NCBI GenBank assembly: GCA_911728455.2
Contig: OU452226.1
Coordinates: 22,027,938-22,091,937 of the forward strand
Length of the DNA: 64,000 nucleotides
Direction: 5' to 3'
DNA from: Marthasterias glacialis
Taxonomy: Eukaryota > Echinodermata > Asteroidea > Forcipulatida > Asteriidae
The notes beneath the pieces were generated by a model. That model did no database searches and was not told the DNA's origin. It saw only the letters and a list, made by a program, of their open reading frames with translations. Positions 23,501-34,200 of this stretch are shown piece by piece (within the stretch, counting starts at the first letter, position 1; every line of letters begins with the position of its first letter). Both the position numbers and the translations under genes were made by a program.

Positions 23501-26500
23501 TCCTCAACATATAGAATGTTTAAGACATCACATCACATTGATACCAAGGCTAATGTTTCAATTGTCTTCACTTTTAATGACATTTTACTGTTTCAATGTA
23601 TATTTGGTTTGCGGTAACACCATGTGATTATATCTACTTTGCTATATACAGTAGATTGTTCTGTGAGAACTTGTCTTGCTATTATTCTACTACCGCGGAG
23701 TAGATTTTCGGGATTCGGGAGACAACGTAGTTCTGAAAAGAACTGTCCTGCTTTTTAAGTACTACCTGGGGGTAGGAAATCGGCCGGGACTACTACTACT
23801 TTTTCGCTTAGTGGATTGGGGGGACTTGGAGAGACCAAACTCACTCTGCGGTAGTGAAGTTATCCGAGAAGTCCCCCCAATCCACTACGCGAAAAAGTAG
23901 TAGTAGTCCCGGCCGATTTCCTACCCCCAGGTAGTACTTAAAAAGCAGGACAGTTCTTTTCAGAACTACGTTGTCTCCCGAATCCCGAAAATCTACTCCG
24001 CGGTAGTAGAATAATAGCAAGACAAGTTCTCACAGAACAATCTACTGTAATTATAGCAAAGTAGATATAATCACATGGTGTTACCGCAAACCAAATATAC
24101 ATTGATACCTCACCATGCAATGCCTCAAATCCTATATTTTACTGTTTCAGAGAAGTGCCGGACTTTGGCGTGAAATAATGACAATGTAGCGTACACAAAT
24201 ATTAAACGTGAGTCCTCTAAAAGATACCTGGATGTATTGCTGGTTAGTACCGTGCTCCTGGCTGGACAATTAGTCAAGTCTTGATATTAAATAACAATGT
24301 CACTGATTTGATTGCAGACGCCATCTGTTATCTAAGCGGAGAATAGTTCCTCTGCCACTGATGAAAGCCAACCCAGAGACCAACCCTGAAGCCCTCTTCA
24401 AGAAAGGCACGGTAAGGTCAGAGGTTATTATCGGATTCAAACTGCCTCTAGCTATCGGGCAGTCTCGGTAGTCTAGTTGGTAAGACATCTGCTCTAGAAT
24501 GGCGGGGGTCGTGGGTTCGAATCCCACCGGAGGAAAAATGCCTGTGATTTTTTTCACAGGACTCGGGGAAAGTACTGAGTATACAGTGCTTAACACTCAT
24601 CGGTGTATGGGTAAAACATTACAAATAATATTCTCTATCCCCGATGCAAAAATTAACATCTATCAGAAGGTCAAAGGTCAAACAGATTTTAGAGGTTTAG
24701 ATTTATAACTTAAGTGATTTACATTTTGTATGCTGTTTTTTACTCATAAAAATATTAACTGTCCTACTCTGGGCATGGAGGCATTTGTGAAGTATTAGGC
24801 CTGCAGTAGCCAAACCGTGCGTGGAATTGCTACAAAGTAGTTAAACTCTCACATTGAGGGCAGTTAGCATGCATGTTACATGACCAATTATGTACAGAGA
24901 CTTTGATATCGAGACATCAACAAAAACCTTGACTTTTGTGTTTTGCTGATTACAGTTGGTGATGGCACTGTACCCTCAGACCACCTGTTTCTACCGAGCC
25001 TTAATTGATGCTCCTCCAGAAGGGGTGAGTGGATTTCATTTAACGTATTTACCTTTACCCCCATTTGCATTTTGGCTAAGTACTGTATTATGTCGATCAA
25101 AGTTTGTCATGGTAAACTCAACAATCAAAGCTATTGAATACACTTAACAAGAGCCCTGGAGGCATTTGTTTTGTGAATAAATACTAAAGTGACGTCCTGG
25201 ATATGAGGGCCAGTTTCCGGGGCGGACATTATTTCAAATCTTACCTGTAAGAAGCTACTAATCTCATCGGATTAAGATTCCATGACTGCATACATTTTTT
25301 GGCGGTGGGTTTAGCTTCCAATGTTTAACATTTTCTGCAAACTTTAAACACAGGTCATCACGCAAACCTGTTTCGTGTGTGTTTGCACGTCACCGTCCAC
25401 TGACCGCACAGCATCGACGTGCGGCGAACGCTACTGCACGAAATACTGCAAACCTTCTACGCCAACACGCACGTGTACGCTAACACACGACAGGCATGTT
25501 TGAGAGACAAACAAAACAGAAACTTTTAAACTTTTGATAGCTGAATTATTCCTAAAAAATGATGTTTTTTTTAATGAGGAATATCTTACATCCAAAACCT
25601 ACCGCCAAAAAATGTATGCGGCCATGGAATGTTAATCCGGTGAGGTTAGTAGCTTCTTATTGGTAAGATTTGAATTATGGAGTTGTGAAACTTTTCCGGC
25701 CCAGAAACAGACCCTCATATCTAGGACTCTGTATCAAAGTACAGGGTTAGGTTTACAATAGACTTCTTGCATGGGCCGCAATCCCCCGACGCCAAACAAT
25801 GGAAACGAACACGTGTCTGCACCACGCCAAGTCTTGGCCAAGCGAGGGCGTTGTGATGTCATATGCGAGGGGTCCATTACTGTTGAGACATCATTAAAAG
25901 ATTAAGAAAAACTTCATATCGTAAAACTAGAATGTTTTATTTGTCAAGTATAATACAAGAATATTTACAAACTCAACAAAAACTCACTTTTCAACAGTTG
26001 AGGTTTTCGTTGTGATCTCGCCAAGGTTTCAAACTGTACACACAAACCAAGTTCATAACAATCTATACACTTTCAACAACAAAAATAAATAAATAAATAA
26101 ATAAAATCACCTCCCAGTAAGTTTTGAACAACTAATCAAAATATTTGTTAGTACAGTTTTTTTGAGAACTGTTTTTTTCAAGGCTCAAATCCACAAGACA
26201 GCAGGGCTTGTAGCTCAAAATTTTAACTGGGGTACTGGACCAGAATTATTTCACAAGACCAGAATCAAAATGAGACGAAACAAAATAACTACACAGTTTA
26301 ACATAATAAACTGAACCAGCACTGAAAAAAAAAAAAAATCTCATTATTTGACCTATGGGTTAGTGTGCTTCGGTACTCAAGTCAACATTTGAACATCATT
26401 TTTTTTTAAATTAAAGATTTAACACAGTGAGGCATTATTATTCAATTCAAAAACACAAGACCAGCGGATTTGTCTGGTCTTGAGTTTACTGGCCCGATGC

Positions 26501-26689
26501 CCAAATCATTGGCCTTGTGCCTGCGGTCCAGTGCAAGTTTTGAGCCCTCTTTCTTCTTATACTTTGTCTCAGCCTATGGATGACTACTGTGTGCTATTTG
26601 AGGACAACTCATACGCTGATGGCTACTCACCGGCCTTGAAAGTTGCCCAACGTTACGTTGTCCAGGTGAAAGAACCAAGACGAAGATGA
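20563..26689 (+). CDS. SGF29: SAGA-associated factor 29 (SGF29/CCDC101), copy left of the gap
   Basis: Exons are 20563-20738 (ATG at 20583), 21553-21782, 21979-22173, 22652-22834, 24318-24411, 24956-25024 and 26573-26689. All junctions are GT-AG with matching phases, giving 347 codons against about 293 in human. Exon 2 gives a coiled-coil start (KELHQLVKETQ, KTHERM), and exon 3 holds the PRKTMRRGVLM and LPLWIG block. Exons 4-7 hold the paired Tudor domains: PPPLCGAI, GDKVAARV, WILAEVVS, KYEVDDIDEEGKE, ALYPQTTCFYRA and FEDNSYADGYSP. In SGF29 the aromatic pocket of these Tudors reads H3K4me2/3 and brings SAGA acetyltransferase to promoters; the Tyr and Phe positions are kept. The added N-terminus is Ser/Ala-rich low complexity. 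The acceptor just upstream of the start exon suggests a non-coding 5' exon I could not place. Confidence 0.93.
21150..21470 (+). repeat. SINE-like element (GGGACGTAAAGCCGTTCGTCCCG type)
   Basis: GGGACGTAAAGCCG, CCCGTGTGTTGTGTAATGCA, AGTAAAAGAACCCAGTACAC and GGCAGCAGTATGCGCCACCT, ending in GGCGCATTATAAATGTACAC and an ATT-rich tail. I recognise the pattern from many invertebrate SINEs. Lies in SGF29 intron 1; duplicate at 31832-32152. Confidence 0.6.
22185..22372. repeat. Minisatellite, 29-bp unit, about six copies
   Basis: Unit GACTGGTCCCCTGAGATGCA plus GAGGGCCAG, imperfect. It starts a few bases after the SGF29 exon 3 donor. The minus-strand open frames here are repeat read-through. Duplicate at 32867-33054. 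Confidence 0.92.
23594..24104. repeat. 511-bp near-perfect fold-back in SGF29 intron 4
   Basis: Arms of about 235 bases, nearly perfectly complementary, begin CAATGTATATTTGGTTTGCG and end at GGGGGGACTT. The loop of about 41 bases is 23829-23869. Differences between arms are few (for example GCTATATACAG against CTGTAATTATAGC). Non-coding. Duplicate at 34276-34786; a decayed arm at 11966-12110. Confidence 0.95.
24455..24660 (+). repeat. tRNA-derived SINE in SGF29 intron 5
   Basis: The head has a perfect D arm (GTCTAGTTGGTAAGAC) and a perfect T arm (GTGGGTTCGAATCCCAC), i.e. pol III A- and B-box sequence, but no proper acceptor stem. The body has AGTACTGAGTATACAGTGCT and ACTCATCGGTGTATGGGT, a common invertebrate SINE body. 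Duplicate at 35137-35342; a decayed body at about 42095-42215 next to RAD1 exon 6. Confidence 0.8.
25194..25727. repeat. Fold-back element with about 120-bp arms and GC-rich core
   Basis: GTCCTGGATATGAGGGCC, AAGAAGCTACTAATCTC and CATACATTTTTTGGCGG on the left are mirrored by CCGCCAAAAAATGTATG, TTAGTAGCTTCTT and CCTCATATCTAGGAC on the right. The core is CpG-rich (CGTCACCGTCC, GACGTGCGGCGAACGC). Duplicate at 35876 to about 36408. Confidence 0.85.
26179..26548 (+). repeat. 'ACTGGCCCGATGC' dispersed repeat next to SGF29 last exon
   Basis: About 370 bases homologous to 11369-11719. Its right end is 24 bases before the splice acceptor of the final SGF29 exon. The second copy in the duplicated block is at 36859-37229. 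Confidence 0.8.
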
Positions 26690-26779
26690 AATCATTCCTG
26701 TGAAGGACATTTCTACCCTCGCCCAAAATCAAAACGATTTGTGTCTTCATAAAAGGGACTGGTGTAACTAGGTTTATGA

Positions 26780-27275
26780 CACTTAACCAGTTGCTGCCGG
26801 GCTTTTTTTGTTTTTTTCGTCCCGTCCCCCTGGTGGGATTCTTTCAGCGGAATTGCCAGAATGTTTTTTCTTTGAGGGTACCGCTGGCACAAAGAAACCC
26901 TGGCTTGACAATGCCAAGAGAACAATAATTATCTTTATTGGGATTGCCCGTTTTGTTTCTCGACCGAGAAAATGTCAAATTCACACAGCGTGAATTGCAA
27001 AACATCGGCCGTTACCTACGGCATAGGATTGGCACTAAACACGAAACCATGGCTCGATTGCCGATCATTCTGACTTACCTCCATTGAGCTGAAATACAAT
27101 GAATAAACAATGATGAAGGCTCTCCATGCCTCATAATCCCCTTCTTGGAACAAAAGGACAAAGATTTATAATTGCTGATTACACAAAAAACGTGTTTTCA
27201 AGACCTTTTTTTTGTCCTTGTGTGGGTGAAACGAAGCGTTAGACGATGTGTGTGGTCTGTGCATGCTCCGCAGTT
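26780..27275 (+). repeat. 490-bp dispersed repeat forming the SGF29 3' region
   Basis: Starts about 90 bases after the SGF29 stop with TTAACCAGTTGCTGCCGG and runs to TGTGCATGCTCCGC. It is the opposite-orientation homologue of 9033-9523. It contains AATAAA at 27102-27107. The duplicate copy is at about 37460-37955. Confidence 0.8.
27102..27107 (+). promoter_or_regulatory. Candidate SGF29 polyadenylation signal
   Basis: AATAAA 413 bases after the stop codon, the first canonical hexamer I saw downstream. It lies inside a dispersed repeat. Use of the site is inferred only. Confidence 0.4.
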
Positions 27276-27983
27276 AAATGACCGAGTGTCAACTTTTTAA
27301 CGACACATAATAAAATGGCAACAGTGGAACATTCATTGTATTGTATTCACGACCACAGATATGACATTTGTGATTACCTGCACCAGAACTCACACTGCTT
27401 GAATAGATTGTGACATCCACAGTCCATGTGGGATGAAAAGAAAAGGAAACAAAAGAGCAGACTACGACCAGAGTTTGACCTTAGCGGTCATCCACTCGCC
27501 TCATGCAAAAGTGATTGCTATTTAGGCCGACGGAAAGAGATTTTCTTGCAACAAGGGGTGCTTTTGCATTGATTGTTTTCATCCATGATATGGTTTTACC
27601 ATGTGGTTTCACAATCCGATATTTTGGCAGCTTAGTGTGCCAGCTAGGTACATATAGTACTACTAGTAATTAATGTTCTTGTGGAAAGAACAAAACAGTA
27701 GCTTGGTTGGTAAAAACTTGAGAGATTTTGGTGGAATATGCTTTCAAATCCATGTGGACGAGTGAAAACAAAACTGAAGGGAAAAGTCCCCGACATCCAG
27801 TTTCTCATGCAATTGGAAACATTGACTTATGGTTACAAATGAGCTGCACAAATTTGCATCTGGATTACAACTTGCTGATGAAATACATGTGAACGAAAAC
27901 CCATTTTTTGGGGGCACTCTGAAAAAATCTGCAGTCACGTTCGGATGGGAACCAACACCTTTGGATCCCAAGCACCTTCTATC
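27276..27983. other. No gene recognised (also 37956-38661)
   Basis: Downstream flank of SGF29. Short open frames overlap the N run and are artificial. No motif, repeat family or splice-bounded exon recognised. Confidence 0.5.
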
Positions 27984-28483
27984 NNNNNNNNNNNNNNNNN
28001 NNNNNNNNNNNNNNNNNNNNNNNNNNNNNNNNNNNNNNNNNNNNNNNNNNNNNNNNNNNNNNNNNNNNNNNNNNNNNNNNNNNNNNNNNNNNNNNNNNNN
28101 NNNNNNNNNNNNNNNNNNNNNNNNNNNNNNNNNNNNNNNNNNNNNNNNNNNNNNNNNNNNNNNNNNNNNNNNNNNNNNNNNNNNNNNNNNNNNNNNNNNN
28201 NNNNNNNNNNNNNNNNNNNNNNNNNNNNNNNNNNNNNNNNNNNNNNNNNNNNNNNNNNNNNNNNNNNNNNNNNNNNNNNNNNNNNNNNNNNNNNNNNNNN
28301 NNNNNNNNNNNNNNNNNNNNNNNNNNNNNNNNNNNNNNNNNNNNNNNNNNNNNNNNNNNNNNNNNNNNNNNNNNNNNNNNNNNNNNNNNNNNNNNNNNNN
28401 NNNNNNNNNNNNNNNNNNNNNNNNNNNNNNNNNNNNNNNNNNNNNNNNNNNNNNNNNNNNNNNNNNNNNNNNNNNNNNNNNNN
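27984..28483. other. Assembly gap of exactly 500 N
   Basis: Exactly 500 Ns, a placeholder length and not a measured gap. The base before it and the base after it coincide with the two ends of the 10.2 kb duplicated block. Confidence 0.99.
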
Positions 28484-28576
28484 GGAGTAACCGTGGAGGG
28501 AAGGCGCAGTCAACAAACTACTTTTTAAAACAACCCCAAAACCATCAGAAAATGGCATAGAGAACTGAGTACAAAC

Positions 28577-28788
28577 CTCATCGCCACGACAGACACAACT
28601 GCCCGCGAGTCCGGCAAGTGCGCTGTCGGTTTCCGCAAAAGTTGCCGCAAACTGAAATAAATCATCGGGAAAAAGGCAGAGCCCACACAGGCAAGTAGCA
28701 CTCCCATTTTGACTGATATGTATATGTCGTCGTTGTTCATGGGTCGGGTGAAGTCTTCCGGGTCTGTGTGCAGCGGTAGGAGCAGCAT
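28577..28788 (-). CDS. Second copy of TLCD3-like exon 1 (probable assembly duplicate)
   Basis: This is base-for-base the same 70-codon first exon as 17895-18106, with the same donor, shifted by 10682 bases. No exons 2-5 lie downstream on its strand before the N gap, so it is an orphan exon. The simplest reading is that it belongs to the unmerged overlap of two contigs and is not a second gene. Confidence 0.85.
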
Positions 28789-31244
28789 GCAGCAGCTGTG
28801 GATTAGAGATTATTGCCGTGAGCCAAACTGGCGATAACGCACTGCAAACTAGGTACAGTCAGCGTAGTGTATGATACTGTGCACATTTTATTATACATTG
28901 TTGTACATTGATCAGCAGGCGAACAACACATGGATTTTTTTTGAAAGGCATGTTGCGGCGAGGTACAATTCACAGTTATCCATGTTGTATCCGGGCCCAT
29001 CGCGGACGGCCACCGCGCTGGTCGGGAGTTGGCCGTGGGGTGGTGGACTGGCCGGTTCTTAAAAGGATCCGGCGGGTCAGTTTTAATTTTTGATGGCCCA
29101 CATTTCGCTTGGACCCATCGCCTGAGTCTTTCACGGCGCTCTATAATCTTTGGTCTTGGGATGAGACCGGTGAGACCGGTGGGGCCGAGGGGAGGGGCTC
29201 CTCATCCGGTCACGGGCGAGCGCATACGGTGGGGGCCCTCTCATGGCCGTTGAAAATACAGGTTGGATTAATTTAGCAATCTTGCAATGTTTTATTGTGA
29301 AAACGGACTTGCTGACTTTCTGGCCCAGCAGTCAGCACATTTGGGCACAGCCTGAATATTTCAAACTTGAATCTTTTAATATAGGCCTATATCAAAAAAA
29401 TTAAAAAAATTCTGATACAGGTTCAATTTTCAAACAGAGCGGAAGAAGGCGGGGGGGGGGTGGTACAGTACAAAACTATGAGATGTACATTAGCAATTCA
29501 ACAGTCATCATGTACCGTACCGCACTTTCCTATGGAGGACGTCGTGTTTACATTTAATACCCACAATAGGTCACGTGACGCGGGTCGCGCAATGGGTCGC
29601 TCAAGTTATGTCTAATGCGCGCTATTAGTATATAATACCTCCATGAAATCTGCTGTACCCATGAACTTGTTTGGAACATTTTTTTCCCCAAAAAGTTATC
29701 GTCCAGTCGTTAGGATTATTTTAAAGATCACCTTGAATGTAATGAAATTAACATTATTGTTCATTTGTCATAAAAAGGTACAGGTGTGTAATGATTATGA
29801 GTAAAACTCAGTAAAAATGGTTTCATAATGCAAGAAAAGGCACTGGGCCTTCAGTGTTGATTTCACAATGTGTTTTTATGGGTCTCGAAATTGTTGGGAA
29901 CCATGCTGGGCGCCGCAGACGGCGGGGGAAAAAAATCAAAAATCGAAGATTCTCTTTTAAATTTCCAACAAAATTAGAGGGAGGAAAAGTTCACACTGAC
30001 TTACGAACTAAATAATAAATATAATAAAAAACAAAAACAAGGATAACATTAATAGTCAAATTCGTTTGAGTAATTTCATTCAAGGTTCAAGATTCTAGTT
30101 ACTGATCACGCAAAATCAGTCCAACGTTGCGCGCGTGGCGCAAACGATCCAATAGCTGTGAAAATTGTGAAGTCGTGCAACCCAGACGTCTAATATGTTA
30201 CCTGTCTAATTGTCGATATCGTACACAGAGCTCAGCTCAGAACATGAAACTAATCATATGAACGGACGAATTTAGTGGGGAACTTGAGGAATGAGGTTGA
30301 AATTAGCAACAACAATAAAAAATCCAAGACTTCTGGCAGGCTGTCGTGTATTTAAGTTCACGATGTGGTGATCGTTCTTTTGACAGGACTAAGATTTAAA
30401 GACATCATTTAATAAAAGGTAATATTTCGACCAGCTTCTTATTTTCAAGTAGACAGAAGGGTATTAAATTTAGTGCATCTACAGTTCCCATCCCAGTCCA
30501 CACAAAATACATGAAAGATATACTGTCCCTGATGCTGCTGCTGAAGACGTTTGTTTGTTGCAGACGACAAAATTGCATTATGATGAATGATGTGCATCTT
30601 CTCTTATCAGATATCAATCTGTATTTTGTTCCGAGTGAAAAAGTGGCAGATGGATTATTCACCTCAATAATGAGAGGGAAAAGATTATAATTTTTGTTCT
30701 GCAAATATTACTGGGCTGTACTCCTTTTTTTTGATACATGTATTGTCAAAATGAAAAAAAAGGAGTACAGTGCTCCAGTTACTAAGTCAACAGAGGCACC
30801 TGAGGCCATGTAAAATTTAAATAATTTGAGTTCGGCAATAGCGCGGCATGCCATTGGCGCAGCAGTGGTTTCAAACGTAGTGCTTCTGCTGAACTTAGCC
30901 AATAAAATAGCACGACAGGGCCTGTCGAGCCATGGTCGAAAAGCCTCTGCCGTGCCAAATTAAAAAAAGTTGTGCTCCTGTCAAGTCAAATCGAAAAAAA
31001 TCTTAATATTTGAATTAGACACGGCAACAGCACGACATTTGAAACAGGCATAAGTTTTCCATAAATTTTAGATTCCAATGAAAGCGTCCTCTGCAAAAAT
31101 ACAAAATGGCCGAGCCCTCTCAAAAATCCAAAAGTAAAATTCCAGGCTAGGTAGTACCTGATGTATTTATTAAGTCGTATGGTATTGGAAGGAGTGTATT
31201 TTTCATTTATCTAATGTTCGTCTAATTGATCTTTCTGACAACAG

Positions 31245-34200
31245 TACAAACGCAGAATTGGATAATGAGACGTACCAAGTCAGCCACTCCTTCCAGCACT
31301 GTGGCTGGGTCCGGCAATGGACCTGCATCCTCATCAAGCTCTAGCTCTACAGATAAGAATACTCCATCCACAGCGGCACCTGCAGCTGCAGTACAAGGCG
31401 CAGCATCACCTGCAGCTCAAGTAATACAATTGTTGCAGGACCCCTAAACCCCATCCAGGTTTTCTCTAGGCACCCTGCTAAATGCATACATAGTTGAAAT
31501 GAAAACCATGCTAAATGCAGCAATATGGGGACTCTTTTGCCTTGGAACTGGGCATCCACCCCGCTAAATGCACCAATATGAATTGAACTCTGCTTTGGAC
31601 TTGTACATGGACATGTATGTCAAGGCCATGTAGAAATCTGAACAGTGCAACAGAGTATAGGGCTTGAGTTTACTGCTAAAATACCTTTACCAGCTGGTGC
31701 ATTTTGTTGCATTTGACAGGGTGAGAGTTAAATTACACAAGCATGCAAAGTTGTCTCCTGTGCTTTGCCTGTGTGGTCACTAAAACTTTGAATTTTTCAG
31801 CTGAGATGCTCAAATAACTTGTATGGTAGAAACTAATGATAACGGATGGGACGTAAAGCCGTTCGTCCCGTGTGTTGTGTAATGCAAGTAAAAGAACCCA
31901 GTACACTTACCGTAAAGAGAGGGGGTTGCCTCGGTGTTTCTGGCATGGTCTGGCAGCAGTATGCGCCACCTCACCTGTATCCCTTTGAAGGTGTTGTATT
32001 GTGGTTGCTTCGTCTCATAAAATCATTCGTAACAATCTCCACCAGATTTAATAATTCAGCGCTAGGAGTGTCATTTATGACAGACACGGCGCATTATAAA
32101 TGTACACTATTATTATTATTAATATCATATTGCTCGTCATCCCTGATGCAAACATAACAACTTCAGAACTCTACACTTCACAATAATATTAAATAAATCA
32201 TGTTTTTTTTTAACTGCTGCCTCATCCCGAGCAGGCACATGCTGCAATCACTGATGCTGGAGCTTCCATCCAAGACATGCTGAAGGAGTTACACCAACTC
32301 GTCAAAGAGACGCAGGTAGAGAGAACGAAGAGCGAACAGACACTCTCCACAATCAACAAGACTCATGAGCGCATGAACTCGGAAGGGAAGATTTCTCCGT
32401 ACTTCAAGACCAAGCTGAGGACGCTTTACCAGTCGGCTGTTGGGGAGGCCGAGTCCGAGGCTGAGTACGTTTGCCGTATATTTGGGTTTTTGGATTCGGG
32501 AAGGGGGACGTCAAAATGCACTACCTTCTTATAAATATGGAACTTTGAAGACGAAAAACTTGATTTCTTTTGTGAAAAAGTAAAATGTGCAGACAAAATG
32601 TAGTTTGGGAAAAACTCATTGTGCAAATTTCCTGTTTCAAATTTCATCTGACATTTATAGAATACTCCGAAAGGCACTGAAGAAAATAGCAGACATCAAG
32701 TCAGTACGGAATGAGCAGCGTCTTCAGGCCAAGAATGCTGGGCTGTACACAGATGTGGATGGACCCAGAAAGACCATGAGGAGAGGTGTGCTGATGACAA
32801 TGCTGCAACAAGCTGCTCTGACACTACCCTTGTGGATTGGTCGCCCTGGGGAGAGGTGAGTTTTAGACTCCTGAGATGCTGCGGGCCCAGACTGGTTCTC
32901 TGAGATGCTGTGGGCCAAGACTGGTCCCCTGAGATGCTGCAAGCCAAGACTGGTCCTCTGAGATGCAGGGGGCCAGGACTGGTCCCCTGAGATGCAGAGG
33001 GCCAGGACTGGTCCCCTGAGATGCAGAGGGCCAAGACTGGTCCCCTGAGATGTGCAAGGATACCGATTTCTAAGCAGTTCATCCTTTCTGACCATGAAGT
33101 GTAGCTGCCTGTGACACCAACCAAGGTCAAAGTTGAATCTCCTTGAAACTGTTAAGTCAGTATTTGGCATCTTTCAAACATCGGAGCCTCATTACATTTG
33201 GTATATTCTAAAGAGGTCAACCTTTTACACTATTCAGCCTGGTTGTGAAAGTTGGGAACAATCTGATAGCTGAAGAGTTGGTTTGACCGTATAACATTTC
33301 TTGTTTTTTGTCTCGTGCGTTTTTAATTTTCAGCCCACCTCCTCTGTGCGGTGCCATCTCGGCAGAAAACAACTATCTGGCCAAGCTGGGAGACAAAGTG
33401 GCCGCTCGGGTCAAAGGAAGCGACGGAGATGAAAACTGGATCTTGGCTGAAGTCGTGTCATTTAATGCTGCTACTAATAAATATGAAGTTGATGATATTG
33501 ATGAAGAAGGAAAAGAGTGAGTTACTTCTCATTAAAATCATATAAAAAAATAATATTAAATTATTATTATTAATACCAAATGCTGACACAATATGACGTT
33601 CAAATTATTTAACCATGATGGGGGAGGGGGGTTTCACAAATTACTGTGACAGCAGTAACTACCACCTCACTAAGAACAAAGAAAACCAAAGTCGACCAGA
33701 AAATAACAAAAAGGATAAATAATTAGAAAATTAAACGTTTTTTTTTAAATCTTATAAATTTGATTTTGAATCCGATGCAGGTTTTGTTCACGCCACTTCC
33801 AGGTAGGGTGTTTGGAAGAGTTCGAAACACAGTGTCAAAAATTGCTGTAAACAAAAGCTGTAAAGATAGGGTTTCCAATTAGTTGCTCATTTCCAACACT
33901 GTAAACCTAACTCTCTTGAGTGATTTACCAGGATCTTTCCTCACTCTTAACAATCCAACACCGTTACGGTAACACAGCCCCCAAGCTGTTGGACTCTGAT
34001 TATGTTAGGTATGCCTGTTCCCATGTAAAGCAAAATCAGTTTACTAGTGCTGTCTAAACATGCAGTTTGATTTTGGTTGGTTTGGGTTGTTAGCGTTAAA
34101 ACTGGGTTAATTCCCTCATCAAAAATAGATAAGAACAAGAGGCTTTCAAACAACACCTTGTTGGGGCCTATAAGGTAAGGCTTCCTCAACATATAGAATG

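Larger units (their letters stand above)
17802..27983 (+). repeat. Left copy of 10.2 kb near-identical direct duplication
   Basis: The block holds TLCD3 exon 1, the head-to-head spacer, all SGF29 exons and about 1.3 kb downstream. It matches 28484-38661 at a constant offset of 10682 bases up to about 25.7 kb; the offset then drifts to 10678 through single-base indels. It ends at the first N. Confidence 0.97.

Noticed and set aside
24470-24535. Functional tRNA gene in SGF29 intron 5
   Set aside because: D and T arms are perfect but the acceptor and anticodon stems do not form, and a typical SINE body follows.
27829-28560. Long open frames through the gap
   Set aside because: They consist almost wholly of N and have no meaning.
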